Of a stretch of 64,000 bases of DNA, positions 1-10,065 are shown one piece after another. Where the stretch lies: assembly GCF_005877905.1 (NCBI RefSeq), contig NZ_SWDV01000004.1, forward strand, positions 186,001 to 250,000. The letters run 5' to 3'. Below the pieces are notes generated by a model that searched no databases, was not told the origin of the DNA, and saw only the letters and a list, made by a program, of their open reading frames with translations. The stretch's first letter is position 1; each line of letters begins with the position of its first letter. The DNA comes from Pseudomonas nicosulfuronedens (lineage in GTDB: Bacteria; Pseudomonadota; Gammaproteobacteria; Pseudomonadales; Pseudomonadaceae). The translations under genes and the position numbers were made by a program.

Positions 1-871
1 CGATGCCGAACAGCAGCCGGCCGCGGTTGCTGGTGGCGCCGGAAACCGGGTCGGTGACGATGAAGAAGGCGCCGAGCATGGTCGCCCCGCTGAACAGGTG
101 CAGCAGGGGCGAGCCGTGGGAATCGGAGCCACTACCGTTCCAGAACAGCAGGCTCATGACGAACAGCCCGCCGAGCATGCCTACCGGCGCGTGCCAGGTG
201 AACAGCTTGCGCCAGAGCAGGAACAGCCCGCCGGCGAGGAAGGCCAGGTTGACCAGCTCCACGCCGCGCCCGCCGATGCTGCCGAAGGCAGGCGACTGCG
301 CCAGCAGTTCTTCCATGGTCAGGCTGTGGTTGTTGCGCACCACGTCCAGTGCCGTGGCGCCAACCCAGGCGTCCGGGCTCTGGCTGGCGAAACCGGCTAT
401 CTGCCGCAGGCCTTCGCCGAACCCCAGCGCACTGTCCGGTGCCGGCCACTGACTCATCAGCTGCGGGAAGGACACCAGCACCACCGCGTAGCCGACCATC
501 GCCGGGTTGAACGGGTTCTGCCCGAGGCCGCCATACAGGTGCTTGCCGAAGATCAGCGCGAACACCGTGGCGACTGCGCTCAACCACCAGGGCGAGTAGG
601 GCGGCAGGGCGAGGGCGAGCAGAACGGCGGTGACCAGTGCGCTTCCGTCCTTGAGGAAAAACGTCACCGGGCGGTCGCGCAGCTTGAGCATCAGCGCTTC
701 GGTGGAGAGAGCGAGGAGGCTGCACCAGAACAGATTGAACAGCGTGCCGACGCCATACAGGCCGATCAGCACCAACGCGCCTGGAGCGCAAGCGGCCAGC
801 AGGGTTAGCATGACTCTCTGCGTGCGGTTCGTGCCGGTGGCGTGGGGCGAGCTGATGCGTGGCAGCTTCAT
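1..871 (-). CDS. rnfD: Rnf electron transport complex subunit D (3' end outside window)
   Basis: Membrane subunit of the ion-translocating Rnf/Rsx complex, an NqrB/RnfD-family protein that carries covalently bound FMN. The frame opens with ATG at 871-869, overlapping the TGA of rnfC as ATGA, and stays open to the left edge. The visible ~290 residues contain several hydrophobic helices and the family stretch GKHLYGGLGQNPFNPAMVGY. Near the window edge is DPVSGATSNRG, which contains the S/T-GAT type site expected for FMN attachment. The last part of the protein, and presumably rnfG and rnfE, lie outside the window. Assignment follows from sequence and operon position. Confidence 0.93.
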   Translation of the reverse strand, partial: MKLPRISSPHATGTNRTQRVMLTLLAACAPGALVLIGLYGVGTLFNLFWCSLLALSTEALMLKLRDRPVTFFLKDGSALVTAVLLALALPPYSPWWLSAVATVFALIFGKHLYGGLGQNPFNPAMVGYAVVLVSFPQLMSQWPAPDSALGFGEGLRQIAGFASQSPDAWVGATALDVVRNNHSLTMEELLAQSPAFGSIGGRGVELVNLAFLAGGLFLLWRKLFTWHAPVGMLGGLFVMSLLFWNGSGSDSHGSPLLHLFSGATMLGAFFIVTDPVSGATSNRGRLLFGI

Positions 872-3192
872 CAAGGGGCCTCCCCACTGGCATCGGCAAC
901 GGCACGTTCCGCCGCGTGCAGGCGCTCGCGGGCCGTGGCCAGGGCCTGATCGTCGGCGTCTTCGCGTTCGAGCTTCTTCAGGTCGGCTCGGGCGTAGGCC
1001 AGTTCGGTCTTGGCGGCGCGCAGGGCATCGGTGATCGGGCGCTTGTCGGTTCGCACGAGGTCTGGCGGCGCTTTGCCGCTGGCGTCCTCGGCAGCGTGCA
1101 GGGCAGCCTCTGCGGCGCTGAGCGTCTGGCGGATCGCTTCCAGCGCTTCGGCGGAGGCACCTTCGCGCTCAGCGGCGCGCAGGGCATCGCGCTGGGTGAT
1201 GTAGGCCAGCTTGGCCTGGCGCAGGGCGAGAACACCGTCGACAGGCTGCTCGGTTTTCGGGTCGGTCGGCATGGCGTTCCCCTGCAACGGGTTGAGTTGG
1301 CGCTCGATGCGTTCGACGTCTGCGCGCAAGGAGGCAAGGGCCGCGCGCTGCTCGTCGTTGGGTGATTCGCCGAAGGCTTTCTCGGACTTCTTCAGCTGCG
1401 CCCGGGCCATCGCAGCCTCGATCCTGGCTTTTTTCAGCGCCGCTTCGCCCGTGGCGGAAACGGCAGTGGGGGCCGGCTCCGTGCTGGCACTTTGCATTTC
1501 GGCAGTCGCCAGCGCGGCTTTCGCCACTTCGGCGGCGATGCGCAGTTCGGCGACCTGGGTGCGCAGCTGTTCGGTGTCGTGGGCGGTCAGTTGCTTCTCG
1601 GCTTTCTTCAGCGCGACCTGGGCCATGCTCGCCTCGATCTTCAGGCGCTTGAGCTGGTCGGGCGCATTGCCCACGGATTTCTCGGCCTTGACCCGCTCGA
1701 TCACCGACTGCGCGGCTGGCGCGGAGGGCGTTTCGGCTTCGGGCTGGTCTTCCTGCACGCGTGCCGCACGCTCCTGGCGGGCCAGGCGGTCTGCGGAGCG
1801 TTGTTCTTCGTCCCGGCGCAGACGCTCCTGGCGGTGCTCGAAGCGCAGGCGCCATTGTTCGGCTTTCAGCTGGCGTTGTTCCAGCTCCCGGATATCGGCC
1901 TTGGACGCACGGTAATACTGCACCAGCGGAATGCTCGACGGACAGACGTAGGCGCAGGCGCCGCACTCGATGCAGTCGAACAGGTTGTGCGCAATCAGCT
2001 GGTCGTGGTCTTCGGCAAAGAAGTACAGCTGCTGGGGCAACAGGCTGGCAGGGCAGACCCTCGCGCAATCGCCGCAGCGGATGCAGGGCAACGCCTGCTC
2101 TGGCGCCGGCAGCTCTTCGCTCGTGGCGGCCAGCAGGCAGTTGGCGGTCTTGATCAGCGGCACGTCCAGCGACGGCAGGCTGTCGCCCATCAGCGGGCCG
2201 CCGAGGAGCAGGCGGTCCAGCTTGGCACGGTCAAGGCCGGCGAAGTCCAGCAGCTCGCCGACGGGCGTACCGATCAGCGCTTCGACGTTGCACGGGCGCG
2301 CCAGTGCGGCGCCGGTCAGGGTGGTGATGCGGGAGATCAGCGGCCGCCCGCGCAGCACGGCGTCGGCCACGGCGACGGCGGTGCCGACGTTCACGCAGAG
2401 CATGCCGATGTCCGCCGGCAGCCCGCCGGAGGGTACTTCGCGGCCGGTGAGAACCTGGATCAGCTGGCGCTCGCCGCCGGACGGATAGCGGGTCGGGATC
2501 GGTTGCAGGCGGATCGCTCGTTCGCCGATGGCGGCCTGCACGGCAGCGATGGCCTCGGGCTTGTCGTCCTCGATGCCTAGCAGTACCTGCTGCGGCTGGA
2601 GGATGTGCATCAGCACCTCGATGCCTTCCACCAGTTCGGCGGCGCGCTCGCGCATCAGCAGATCGTCGGCGCTGATGTACGGCTCGCACTCGGCACCGTT
2701 GATGATCAGCGTGTGCAGATCGTCCTGCGCGCGGGAGGCCAGCTTGGCGGCAGTGGGGAAGCCGGCGCCGCCGAGGCCGGCAATACCCGCCCGGCGAATG
2801 CGCTCCAGCAGGTCGACTGCGGAGAGGGACGCATACTCGGGCTCAGCCAGGAGCTCGCCCCATTCCTCCGCGCCGTCGCTGTCGATGACAATGGCGGGCG
2901 CCGACAGGCCGGAGCTGTGTGGATAAGGTTGCTCACTCAGCTCGACCACGGTGCCGGAAGTCGGTGCGTGCAGCGTGCTGCCGATGGCGCCGCCGGTCTC
3001 GGCGATCAGTTGGCCCTTGAGAACGCGCTGGCCGATAACGACGCAGGGCACGGCGGGCGCGCCGATGTGCTGTTGCAACGGCAGCACCAGGCGGCGTGGC
3101 AGTGTCGGCTGCTGGATTGGCAGGGCAGTGGATTGCTGCTTGTTGGCCGGCAGGCTCAGACCACCGGGAAAGCTCCCGACCTGCGCGTTCAT
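871..3192 (-). CDS. rnfC: Rnf electron transport complex subunit C
   Basis: NADH-oxidising peripheral subunit of the Rnf complex. 773 aa from the ATG at 3192, which overlaps the rnfB stop codon as ATGA; the frame is open further upstream but that part lies inside rnfB. Residues ~130-350 form the flavin/NADH-binding SLBB-type domain ([12 protein letters not shown] near 140-150). Two 4Fe-4S motifs follow: C370, C373, C376, C380 and C407, C410, C413, C417. The ~340-residue C-terminal tail is Ala/Lys/Glu-rich, predicted helical, and carries about four copies of a degenerate LKxAKxExAxARAxLKKxE motif. Such variable tails are known in proteobacterial RnfC and explain the large size compared with ~440-500 aa forms. 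Confidence 0.95.
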   Translation of the reverse strand: MNAQVGSFPGGLSLPANKQQSTALPIQQPTLPRRLVLPLQQHIGAPAVPCVVIGQRVLKGQLIAETGGAIGSTLHAPTSGTVVELSEQPYPHSSGLSAPAIVIDSDGAEEWGELLAEPEYASLSAVDLLERIRRAGIAGLGGAGFPTAAKLASRAQDDLHTLIINGAECEPYISADDLLMRERAAELVEGIEVLMHILQPQQVLLGIEDDKPEAIAAVQAAIGERAIRLQPIPTRYPSGGERQLIQVLTGREVPSGGLPADIGMLCVNVGTAVAVADAVLRGRPLISRITTLTGAALARPCNVEALIGTPVGELLDFAGLDRAKLDRLLLGGPLMGDSLPSLDVPLIKTANCLLAATSEELPAPEQALPCIRCGDCARVCPASLLPQQLYFFAEDHDQLIAHNLFDCIECGACAYVCPSSIPLVQYYRASKADIRELEQRQLKAEQWRLRFEHRQERLRRDEEQRSADRLARQERAARVQEDQPEAETPSAPAAQSVIERVKAEKSVGNAPDQLKRLKIEASMAQVALKKAEKQLTAHDTEQLRTQVAELRIAAEVAKAALATAEMQSASTEPAPTAVSATGEAALKKARIEAAMARAQLKKSEKAFGESPNDEQRAALASLRADVERIERQLNPLQGNAMPTDPKTEQPVDGVLALRQAKLAYITQRDALRAAEREGASAEALEAIRQTLSAAEAALHAAEDASGKAPPDLVRTDKRPITDALRAAKTELAYARADLKKLEREDADDQALATARERLHAAERAVADASGEAP

Positions 3193-3743
3193 GCCGCCTG
3201 CTCCCGGTCGGTCCGGATCAGACGATCCTGCGGCAGCGGCCATTTCCAATCGGTGACGCGCACCGGGAGGTCGCGCATCTCGATGCAGTCCACCGGGCAG
3301 GGTTCCAGGCACAGGTCGCAGCCGGTGCATTCGTCGACTATCACCGTGTGCATCAGCTTGGCCGCGCCGACGATGGCGTCCACCGGGCAGGCGCGGATGC
3401 ACTTGGTGCAGCCGATGCACTCGGCCTCGCGGATGTAGGCCACGCGTAGCGGTGTCGCTTCGGCGGCGTCCAGCGGTAGGGGGTCGACGTCCAGCAGCTC
3501 GGCGAGGGCGGCGATGGTCGCGGTACCGCCGGGCGGGCATTTGTTGATCGCGTCGCCTTCGGCGATGGCCTGGGCGTAGGGCCTGCAGCCGGCGTAGCCG
3601 CACTGGCCGCATTGAGTCTGCGGCAGCAGGTCGTTGATCTGCCTGGCGATGGGTTCACCCGCGACTTTCACTCGCGCCGAAACCTGGCGTAGAGCCACGG
3701 TGCCGGCGAGGCAAACAAAAAGGATCAGCAGCGCCGCGATCAT
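3189..3743 (-). CDS. rnfB: Rnf electron transport complex subunit B (ferredoxin-type)
   Basis: Membrane-anchored iron-sulfur electron carrier of the Rnf complex, 184 aa. An N-terminal hydrophobic anchor (residues 2-18) is followed by the Fe-S domain with C45, C48, C53 and C69 (CGQCGYAGC, then KCPPGG). Two bacterial-ferredoxin 4Fe-4S motifs follow: C109/C112/C115/C119 and C139/C142/C145/C149. Length matches the family. The start overlaps the end of rnfA and the stop overlaps the rnfC start, so translation is probably coupled through the operon. Confidence 0.95.
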   Translation of the reverse strand: MIAALLILFVCLAGTVALRQVSARVKVAGEPIARQINDLLPQTQCGQCGYAGCRPYAQAIAEGDAINKCPPGGTATIAALAELLDVDPLPLDAAEATPLRVAYIREAECIGCTKCIRACPVDAIVGAAKLMHTVIVDECTGCDLCLEPCPVDCIEMRDLPVRVTDWKWPLPQDRLIRTDREQAA

Positions 3744-4324
3744 GGCTTGAGCAGTCCGCTGAAGCCCATGAACGCCAGGGACATCAACCCGGCGGTGATC
3801 ATGCCGATGGCCGCGCCGCGGAACGGCTTGGGCACGTCGGCGATGGCGATGCGTTCGCGCAGGGCGGCGAAAAGCACCAGCACCAGGGTGAAGCCCAGCC
3901 CGGCGCCGAAGCCCTGGAAGGTGGATTGCAGGAAGCCGAATTCGGCCTTGCGGGCGTTGAGCAGCGCCACGCCCAGCACGATGCAGTTAGTGGTGATCAG
4001 CGGCAGGAAGATGCCCAGTGTGCGGGCCAGTAGCGGGCTGGTCTGCCTCACCAGCAGTTCGGTGAATTGCACCACCAGGGCGATCACCAGGATGAAGCCG
4101 ATGGTGCGCAGGAACTCCACGTCCAGTGGTTGCAGCACGTAACGCTGCAGGATGTAGCTCAACGCCGAGGCGAGGGTCAGCACGAAGGTGGTCGCCAGGG
4201 CCAGCGCCAGCGCGGTCTCGATCTTGCGCGACACGGCCATGAACGGACAGATGCCGAGGAACTGCACCAGTACGAAGTTATTGACCAGGATGGCGCTGAC
4301 CAGGATCACGGCGAGTTCGGTCAT
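3740..4324 (-). CDS. rnfA: Rnf electron transport complex subunit A
   Basis: Integral membrane subunit of the Rnf/Rsx complex, NqrE/RnfA family, 194 aa. Six hydrophobic helices are visible, and the start [28 protein letters not shown] is typical of the family. It is the first gene of the minus-strand rnfABCD operon; the ~200 bp upstream to the divergent gene at 4533 should hold the promoter, but I cannot pick out defined boxes. Confidence 0.95.
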   Translation of the reverse strand: MTELAVILVSAILVNNFVLVQFLGICPFMAVSRKIETALALALATTFVLTLASALSYILQRYVLQPLDVEFLRTIGFILVIALVVQFTELLVRQTSPLLARTLGIFLPLITTNCIVLGVALLNARKAEFGFLQSTFQGFGAGLGFTLVLVLFAALRERIAIADVPKPFRGAAIGMITAGLMSLAFMGFSGLLKP

Positions 4325-4532
4325 GGCCGGGTACTCGCAGCCGGGCGCGAGGAGCGGTGGATCATGCTCGGAGGCCGATGGTCAGCGGGGTGATGGCGGC
4401 GAAGGGGCATAGGTCTGATACAGGAGGCGAAGTAGGTAATTGTACCTCCCCGAAATCAGTTGCGGTGCCAGGGGCGGTGGGAGGAATATCGGCGGCTGCC
4501 GAACCTGATCGGTTCCCCTCACGGAAGTCGCG

Positions 4533-5063
4533 ATGCGCAAAACCCTGCCCGGACGCTTCACTGCCCTTTGCCTGCTGGTCACCAGTGGCCTGGCTTCGGC
4601 CGCACCCATCACCACCGATGACCTGGTCAGTTGGCCGCGCATGAATGTCGCCGACTTTGCCTGCCTGCTGGAGCAACGCACGGGGCACGCCGATGCGCAG
4701 TTCAGCTGCGCCGCCAGCAGGAAGCTGAGCAACTGGGGTGACGCCTGCCATAACACCGACCTCAGCTATGCCGGCCCGCAGTTGCCCGAAGCATTGGTGC
4801 GCCAGCTTGATCCGCGCATCGCGGCGGTTGACCTGGACTGGGAGTACGGCCGTCTGCAATCGGTCAACGTCACCTTCAGCGGGATCATGACCGCGGAGGA
4901 GGTGGCCGACATCTTTCCCCAGGTGAGCCTGGAAGACCCCACCTCGCGGGATAATCTGAGCAACGCCTCGCTGCAGGATTGTGCGTCGGATGCTTCGTGT
5001 CTCTACCTGGAAGGCTTCGAGCACCTGGGCGGTGGCGACGTCGATTGCGAGGACGCTCAGTAG
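4533..5063 (+). CDS. Exported hypothetical protein
   Basis: 176 aa protein with a cleavable signal peptide (MRKTLPGRFTALCLLVTSG, cleavage after LASA, about residue 23). The mature part has several Cys residues that could form disulfides, which suits the periplasm, and an acidic C-terminus (GGGDVDCEDAQ). No catalytic motif is recognisable. It is divergent from rnfA and converges with the DUF350 gene, overlapping its end by 7 bp. Function unknown. Confidence 0.7.
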   Translation: MRKTLPGRFTALCLLVTSGLASAAPITTDDLVSWPRMNVADFACLLEQRTGHADAQFSCAASRKLSNWGDACHNTDLSYAGPQLPEALVRQLDPRIAAVDLDWEYGRLQSVNVTFSGIMTAEEVADIFPQVSLEDPTSRDNLSNASLQDCASDASCLYLEGFEHLGGGDVDCEDAQ

Positions 5064-5455
5064 GTCATGCAGGCGGCGTTGAGCAGCCCCACGCACAGCG
5101 AGGCCCCGCCCAGGAAAACGCCGTGGGCCAGGGTGTTGCTTTCGATGCCGCCCTTGAGCTCCGGCACCAGGCGCGACAGGCCGAGGAACACCAGTACCTG
5201 CACCAGCATGGCGATCACGCCCCAGATCAGCATGTCGCCCAGGCTGACGCTGTGGGCGATGGCACTGGCCAGCGGCAGGGCGAAGCCCAGCAGGGTGCCG
5301 ACCAGCGCCACGGCGGCGCTGAGGTTGCCCTGGCGGATCAGCTGGATTTCCGCGTAAGGCGTCAGGCGGATGTAGAGGCTGGTGAACAGGCCGAACAGGC
5401 CGATGGCCGAAGCGAAGTAGGCGAGGAAGTTGGGCAGGGTCTGCAGCAGGTTCAT
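5057..5455 (-). CDS. DUF350 (YjfL-like) inner membrane protein
   Basis: 132 aa, four hydrophobic helices, matching the DUF350 family by length and by the glycine-rich helix IAHSVSLGDMLIWGVIAML. Role unknown; in E. coli the family member YjfL is encoded next to YjfM (DUF1190) and YjfC (ATP-grasp). It lies 10 bp after the ATP-grasp gene and starts with a good ribosome site (AAGGATC). It is the last gene of the 7.7-5.1 kb minus-strand operon. Confidence 0.8.
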   Translation of the reverse strand: MNLLQTLPNFLAYFASAIGLFGLFTSLYIRLTPYAEIQLIRQGNLSAAVALVGTLLGFALPLASAIAHSVSLGDMLIWGVIAMLVQVLVFLGLSRLVPELKGGIESNTLAHGVFLGGASLCVGLLNAACMTY

Positions 5456-5465
5456 GGCGGATCCT

Positions 5466-6581
5466 TCAGACGAAATAGTGGGGGACGAAGCGGCTGCTGT
5501 CGCGGGTGATGGCGCTGGCGTCCTCGCGGATGCCCAGGCCGGCGGCCTGGCCGTCGATCACCCAGCAGCCGAGCACCGCGTAGTTGCCTTCGTGGTTGGC
5601 CAGCGGTGCGTAGCCCTGGTAGATGCAGGGGGCGTTGGCATGGGGGCCGTCGCTTTCCAGCCGCAGGTCGCCGGCGACGATGCGGATGTTCTCGCCCTCG
5701 CGGGAATACAGCGGCTTGCGCACGTACGCGCCGGGGATGTCCTGGTGGTAGCTGGCCGGCAACAGGTTGGGGTGGTCCGGGTTGAGCTTCCAGAGGATCG
5801 GCAGCATGGCTTTGCTCGACATCAGCAGCTTCCAGGCCGGCTCCAGGAAGCGGATGGCGCTGCGCTCCAGGTGCTCGGCGAAGCTGTCCTGCAACAGCCA
5901 TTCCCAGGGGTAGAGCTTGAAGCAGTGGCGGATGTCCTGCTCGTACTGGTCGATGAAGGTGCCGCGCCCGGCGTGGTGGCCAATGAATTCCAGCGGCAGG
6001 TAGCGCGTGGGCAGCCCGGCCTGGTGCGCGGTATCGAGCAGGTAGAGGGCGTTACCGGTGTCTTCCTCATGGCCTTCGATGGCGGTGAAATGCAGCAGTC
6101 CGTCCGGGGCGATGGCTCTCCAGCGCGCGATCAGCTTCTCGTGCAGCGAGTTGAACTGGTCGGCAGCCGGGTTCACGTCGTTCAGCCACTGCCACTGCAC
6201 CACGCTGGCCTCCAGCAGGCCGGTGGGGGTGTCGGCGTTGTACTCGAGCATCTTTGGCTGGCCCTCGCCGGTCCAGGCGAAGTCGAAGCGGCCGTAGAGA
6301 CTCGGGTCCTCGCGGTTCCAGGAACGGATGATTTCTTCGCGGGCACCCGCTGGCAGCTGGAAGGGCTCGAAGTGGTCGGTGCGGATCACCCATTCCACGC
6401 AATCCAGGTAGCGCTGGTGCAGGTCTTCGCTGGCGGCCTCCAGCGTCTCGATCTGTTCGAGGCTGAATTCGTAGGCCACCGATTCGTCCCAGTACAGGCC
6501 GTCGATGCTGTGGAAGGTGAAACCGACCGCCTCGCAGCGTTCGCGCCAGTCGGCGCGCGGCGTCATGGCCAGGCGACGCAT
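5466..6581 (-). CDS. YgiC/YjfC-family ATP-grasp ligase (glutathionylspermidine synthase C-terminal-like)
   Basis: 371 aa. Colinear with E. coli YgiC/YjfC from the N-terminal TPRADWRERCE to the C-terminal GIREDASAITRDSSRF. The ATP-grasp segment KPLYSREGENIRIV (about residues 287-300) and LEYNADTPTGLLEA (~112-125) correspond to nucleotide/Mg binding parts of glutathionylspermidine synthetase. The amidase half of GspSA is absent, so this is a stand-alone ligase; its substrate is not established. The ATG overlaps the stop of the preceding gene (ATGA). The neighbours DUF350 and YgiB-like match the yjf gene set of enterics. Confidence 0.85.
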   Translation of the reverse strand: MRRLAMTPRADWRERCEAVGFTFHSIDGLYWDESVAYEFSLEQIETLEAASEDLHQRYLDCVEWVIRTDHFEPFQLPAGAREEIIRSWNREDPSLYGRFDFAWTGEGQPKMLEYNADTPTGLLEASVVQWQWLNDVNPAADQFNSLHEKLIARWRAIAPDGLLHFTAIEGHEEDTGNALYLLDTAHQAGLPTRYLPLEFIGHHAGRGTFIDQYEQDIRHCFKLYPWEWLLQDSFAEHLERSAIRFLEPAWKLLMSSKAMLPILWKLNPDHPNLLPASYHQDIPGAYVRKPLYSREGENIRIVAGDLRLESDGPHANAPCIYQGYAPLANHEGNYAVLGCWVIDGQAAGLGIREDASAITRDSSRFVPHYFV

Positions 6582-6910
6582 CAGCCGCCTCCGGAGAAAC
6601 GCGCGCCGGAGTGGCCGAATCCGCCACGGGTGACCAGCTGGCGCGATTGCACCTGGTAGGTCTGCGCGGTCTTCGGTCGCGAACCGTCTTCGTAGCTCGG
6701 CCCGCGATAGCGCCCGGAGCTGCTGCCGATGTAGCTGCCGCCGCTGCTGCTGGTGGACTCCGGCTCGCAGGCATTGGGCGTGTTGCCCCAGTCCTTCAGG
6801 CAGTCTTCGCGGTTGGCGTAAAGGTCGCGGTACACCGGGTCGTGGTGCAGCACGCTGTAGAGCACCCCGCCGGTGAGCAGGGTGGTGAAGACGATATTGG
6901 ATTTCTTCAT
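6581..6910 (-). CDS. Small YgiB/YjfM (DUF1190)-like protein
   Basis: 109 aa from the ATG at 6910, which overlaps the upstream gene's TGA (ATGA); the frame could open 13 codons earlier but only inside that gene. N-terminal hydrophobic segment (SNIVFTTLLTGGVLYSVL), then a Cys pair (DCLKDWGNTPNACEPE), a Ser/Gly/Tyr-rich linker and a C-terminal GGFGHSG. The layout (membrane leader, Cys-x-Cys region, low-complexity tail ending GGFG) is that of DUF1190 proteins, which are partners of YgiC-type ATP-grasp enzymes. Family call is moderate; function unknown. Confidence 0.7.
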   Translation of the reverse strand: MKKSNIVFTTLLTGGVLYSVLHHDPVYRDLYANREDCLKDWGNTPNACEPESTSSSGGSYIGSSSGRYRGPSYEDGSRPKTAQTYQVQSRQLVTRGGFGHSGARFSGGG

Positions 6911-7710
6911 GCGGGTTTCGCGGAGCGCCGGGTTCCGAGTTTGCGCCACAGCCAGCGCAGGATCAGGCCGGCGATGAGCAGCACGACCAGCAGCGGCAAG
7001 CCGAAGGCGGCCACCTGGATGGCGTTGACGGTGCCGTCGGTGAGTTCGTCGAGCGAGTTGCCAAAGGCCTTGCCGATGCGCGACCAGCGGCCGGTGGGCT
7101 GGTATTCGCTGGAGAAGTCCAGGGTCAGCAGGTTGGTGGAGATGCGCCGCTGTTGCTGGGCGGAATCCTGGCGAGCGGCCTGCAGTTGCTGCTCGACCTC
7201 GGCGGTGGCCTTGGCCAGGGCCAGCAGGTCGCTGACGCTCATGTCCTTGCGGCCCTGGAAACTCTGCAGGGTCTGGTACTCGCGCTCCAGCCGGTCGCGC
7301 AGCTGCTGGTTGTCGCTGACGGCCTGGGCGAGGTCTTCGGCCTGGGTGCGGCGGCTTTGCAGCTGCCCGCCAACGGCTGCGAGGGTGACGAGTTTCTCCA
7401 CGCCTTCGGGGACGATGCGCACGACGAGGTGCGCATTGCGCATCTGACTGTCGCCGCTCTGCTCGATGGCGATCAGCTCGCAGGAGCCGAAGCGGTCCTG
7501 AGTGCAGGCATCGCGCGAGGCGGCCAGTTGAGCGTCGATGCGCTCGCTGGCCAGGCGGATGCCGACCTGGTGTTCATAGGCGAGGAAGGAACCGGCTTTC
7601 GCCGCCTCCCCCTGGAACGCGGCGCCGGAGCCGGCGACGTGCTCCGAGGGAGCGCCGCAGCCGGCGAGGGCGGCGCTCAGGACGAGCGCTGCCCAGTACT
7701 TCAGTTTCAT
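6907..7710 (-). CDS. DUF4349-type lipoprotein
   Basis: 267 aa. A lipobox (LSAALAGC, Cys18) predicts an acylated envelope protein. The middle (residues ~150-195) is a coiled coil rich in Gln/Glu/Arg, and one transmembrane helix lies near the C-terminus (VAAFGLPLLVVLLIAGLILRW) followed by a basic cytoplasmic tail. This is the DUF4349 pattern (periplasmic domain, coiled coil, C-terminal helix). First gene of the four-gene minus-strand operon with the ATP-grasp ligase. Confidence 0.75.
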   Translation of the reverse strand: MKLKYWAALVLSAALAGCGAPSEHVAGSGAAFQGEAAKAGSFLAYEHQVGIRLASERIDAQLAASRDACTQDRFGSCELIAIEQSGDSQMRNAHLVVRIVPEGVEKLVTLAAVGGQLQSRRTQAEDLAQAVSDNQQLRDRLEREYQTLQSFQGRKDMSVSDLLALAKATAEVEQQLQAARQDSAQQQRRISTNLLTLDFSSEYQPTGRWSRIGKAFGNSLDELTDGTVNAIQVAAFGLPLLVVLLIAGLILRWLWRKLGTRRSAKPA

Positions 7711-7739
7711 CGATGGCCTCCTTGCCGTGACGGGGCGTC

Positions 7740-9776
7740 TTACTTGACGCGCTGACCCGGCTTGGCACCGCTGTCGGGGCTCAGCAGGTAGATTTCTTCA
7801 CCGCCGGGGCCGGCAGCCAGGACCATGCCTTCGGATACGCCGAACTTCATCTTGCGCGGGGCGAGGTTGGCCACGTAGAGGGTCAGGCGGCCTTCGAGCT
7901 TGCTCGGGTCCGGGTAGGCGCTCTTGATGCCGGAGAATACGTTGCGCTTCTCGTCGCCGATGTCCAGGGACAGGCGCAGCAGCTTGTCGGCACCCTCGAC
8001 GAACTCGCACTTCTCGATCAGCGCGATGCGCAGGTCGACGGCGGCGAAGGCGTCGAAGTTGATTTCCGCGGCCAGCGGGTCCTTGGTCAGCTCACCGTTG
8101 CCGGTGGGTTTCGGAGCGCTGGCGAGGAGGTCTTCCTTGGAGGCTTCGATCATGGCTTCGATTTTCGCAGGCTCGATACGGGTCATCAGCGGGTTGAACG
8201 GGTTCAGCTGGTGGTTGGCCAGCAGTTGTTCGTGGTCGGCCCATTTCAGCGGGGCGACGTTGAGGAAGGCTTCGGCAGCTTCGGCGAGCTTCGGCAGCAC
8301 CGGTTTCAGGAAGATCACCAGCTGGCGGAACAGGTTGACGCCCAGGGCGCAGATGGCCTGGACCTCGTCCTGCTTGCCTTCCTGCTTGTTCAGGGCCCAC
8401 GGCGCCTTGTCGGCGATCCAGGCGTTGGCCTGGTCGGCCAGGGCCATGATCTCGCGCATGGCGCGGCCGAAGTCACGGGCTTCGTAGGCAGCGGCGATGC
8501 TCGGTGCGGCGGCCTGGAAGGCCTGAGCCAGTTCCGGCGCGGGGTTGGCGTCCACCAGCAGGCCGTTGTTGCCCTTGTGGATGAAGCCGGCGCAACGGCT
8601 GGCGATGTTGACCACCTTGCCGACCAGGTCGGAGTTGACCTTCTGTACGAAGTCCTCGAGGTTCAGGTCGAGGTCGTCCACGCCGCGGCCCAGTTTGGAG
8701 GCGTAGTAGTAGCGCAGGTATTCCGGGTCCAGGTGGTCCAGGTAGGTGCGCGCCTTGACGAAGGTCCCGCGCGACTTGGACATCTTCTGGCCGTTGACGG
8801 TCAGGTAGCCGTGCACGTTCAGCGCGGTCGGCTTGCGGTAGCCGGCGCCTTCGAGCATGGCCGGCCAGAACAGTGCGTGGAAGTTGACGATGTCCTTGCC
8901 GATGAAGTGGTACAGCTCGGCGTCGGAACCCTGCTTCCAGTAGGCGTCGAAGTCCAGCTCCGGACGGCGCGCGCAGAGGTTCTTGAAGCTGGCCATGTAG
9001 CCGATCGGCGCGTCCAGCCAGACGTAGAAGTACTTGCCCGGCGCGTCGGGAATCTCGAAGCCGAAGTAGGGGGCGTCGCGGGAGATGTCCCACTCCTGCA
9101 GGCCGGAATCCAGCCACTCGGAGAGCTTGTTGGCCACCGACTCCTGAAGGGCGCCGCTGCGGGTCCACTGCTGCAGCATGGCCTGGAAGTCAGGCAGCTT
9201 GAAGAAGTAGTGCAGCGACTCCTTGAGCACCGGGGTGGCGCCGGAGATCGCCGATTTCGGGTCCTTCAGCTCGGTCGGTGCGTAGGTCGCGCCGCAGGCT
9301 TCGCAGTTGTCGCCGTACTGGTCGGCGGTGCCGCACTTGGGGCAGGTACCCTTGATGAAGCGGTCGGCCAGGAACATCTGCTTTTCCGGGTCGAAGTACT
9401 GGGTCACCGGACGGGTGGCGATGTGGCCGGCGTCGCGCAGCTTCAGGTAGATGGCCGAGGACAGCTCGCGGTTCTCTTCCGAGTGGGTCGAATGATAGTT
9501 GTCGAACTCCACCAGGAAGTCGGCGAAATCGCCCATGTGTTCGGCGCGAACACCGTCGATCAGTTGCTCGGAGGTGATGCCTTCGCGTTCGGCGCGCAGC
9601 ATGATGGCCGAGCCGTGGGCATCGTCCGCGCACACGTACACCGCCTGGTTGCCACGCATCTTCTGGAAGCGAACCCAGATGTCGGTCTGGATGTACTCCA
9701 GCATGTGACCGAGGTGGATCGAACCATTGGCGTAGGGCAGGGCGCTGGTGACGAGGATCTTGCGGGCTTCGGACAT
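7740..9776 (-). CDS. metG: Methionyl-tRNA synthetase
   Basis: Charges tRNA-Met with methionine. 678 aa, full length for the dimeric type. HIGH-class signature as HLGH (21-24), zinc knuckle C145-x2-C148...C158-x2-C161, KMSKS motif at 330-334, and a C-terminal EMAP/Trbp111-like tRNA-binding domain (~575-678, ending ...[13 protein letters not shown]). Divergent from mrp, as in other pseudomonads. Confidence 0.98.
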   Translation of the reverse strand: MSEARKILVTSALPYANGSIHLGHMLEYIQTDIWVRFQKMRGNQAVYVCADDAHGSAIMLRAEREGITSEQLIDGVRAEHMGDFADFLVEFDNYHSTHSEENRELSSAIYLKLRDAGHIATRPVTQYFDPEKQMFLADRFIKGTCPKCGTADQYGDNCEACGATYAPTELKDPKSAISGATPVLKESLHYFFKLPDFQAMLQQWTRSGALQESVANKLSEWLDSGLQEWDISRDAPYFGFEIPDAPGKYFYVWLDAPIGYMASFKNLCARRPELDFDAYWKQGSDAELYHFIGKDIVNFHALFWPAMLEGAGYRKPTALNVHGYLTVNGQKMSKSRGTFVKARTYLDHLDPEYLRYYYASKLGRGVDDLDLNLEDFVQKVNSDLVGKVVNIASRCAGFIHKGNNGLLVDANPAPELAQAFQAAAPSIAAAYEARDFGRAMREIMALADQANAWIADKAPWALNKQEGKQDEVQAICALGVNLFRQLVIFLKPVLPKLAEAAEAFLNVAPLKWADHEQLLANHQLNPFNPLMTRIEPAKIEAMIEASKEDLLASAPKPTGNGELTKDPLAAEINFDAFAAVDLRIALIEKCEFVEGADKLLRLSLDIGDEKRNVFSGIKSAYPDPSKLEGRLTLYVANLAPRKMKFGVSEGMVLAAGPGGEEIYLLSPDSGAKPGQRVK

Positions 9777-9901
9777 GATGATCGGCCGTTCCGGTTAAAA
9801 CGAGGGAATCGGCAACTATATAGGGGCGGGGCGAAATTTTCATCCGTGGTCCGCTTGGCTGTAAGGGCTGATTCACCTTTGAGCATCAGGCGCTCGGGCT
9901 G

Positions 9902-9975
9902 TTCGCGAGCAAGCTCGCTCCTACGAAAAGCAGCCTCGCACGAGCCTGGGCTGTAGGAGCGAGCGTGCTCGCGAA
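9902..9975. repeat. REP-like inverted pair in the metG-mrp intergenic region
   Basis: Two 23-bp arms facing each other (9902-9924 and 9953-9975) differ at one base. Core is GTAGGAGCGAGC followed by GTGCTCGCGAA. The same 23-mer recurs as inverted pairs at 40396-40473 and 44757-44824. The 289-bp region 9777-10065 holds this pair plus the divergent metG and mrp promoters; I see no gene. Confidence 0.85.
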
Positions 9976-10065
9976 CCCCGCCTACCCCTGATGATCCCGA
10001 GCAAGGCGGCGGCGAGAGGCGTAAGATGCCCGCCTATTCTGCTCAGTCTTTCATCGGGAGTACCC

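Noticed and set aside
3193..3612. N-terminal extension of rnfC by 140 codons
   Set aside because: That part is the rnfB gene in another frame; the ATG overlapping the rnfB stop gives the normal RnfC N-terminus.
8211..9956. 581-codon plus-strand frame opposite metG
   Set aside because: Antisense shadow of metG without recognisable motifs.
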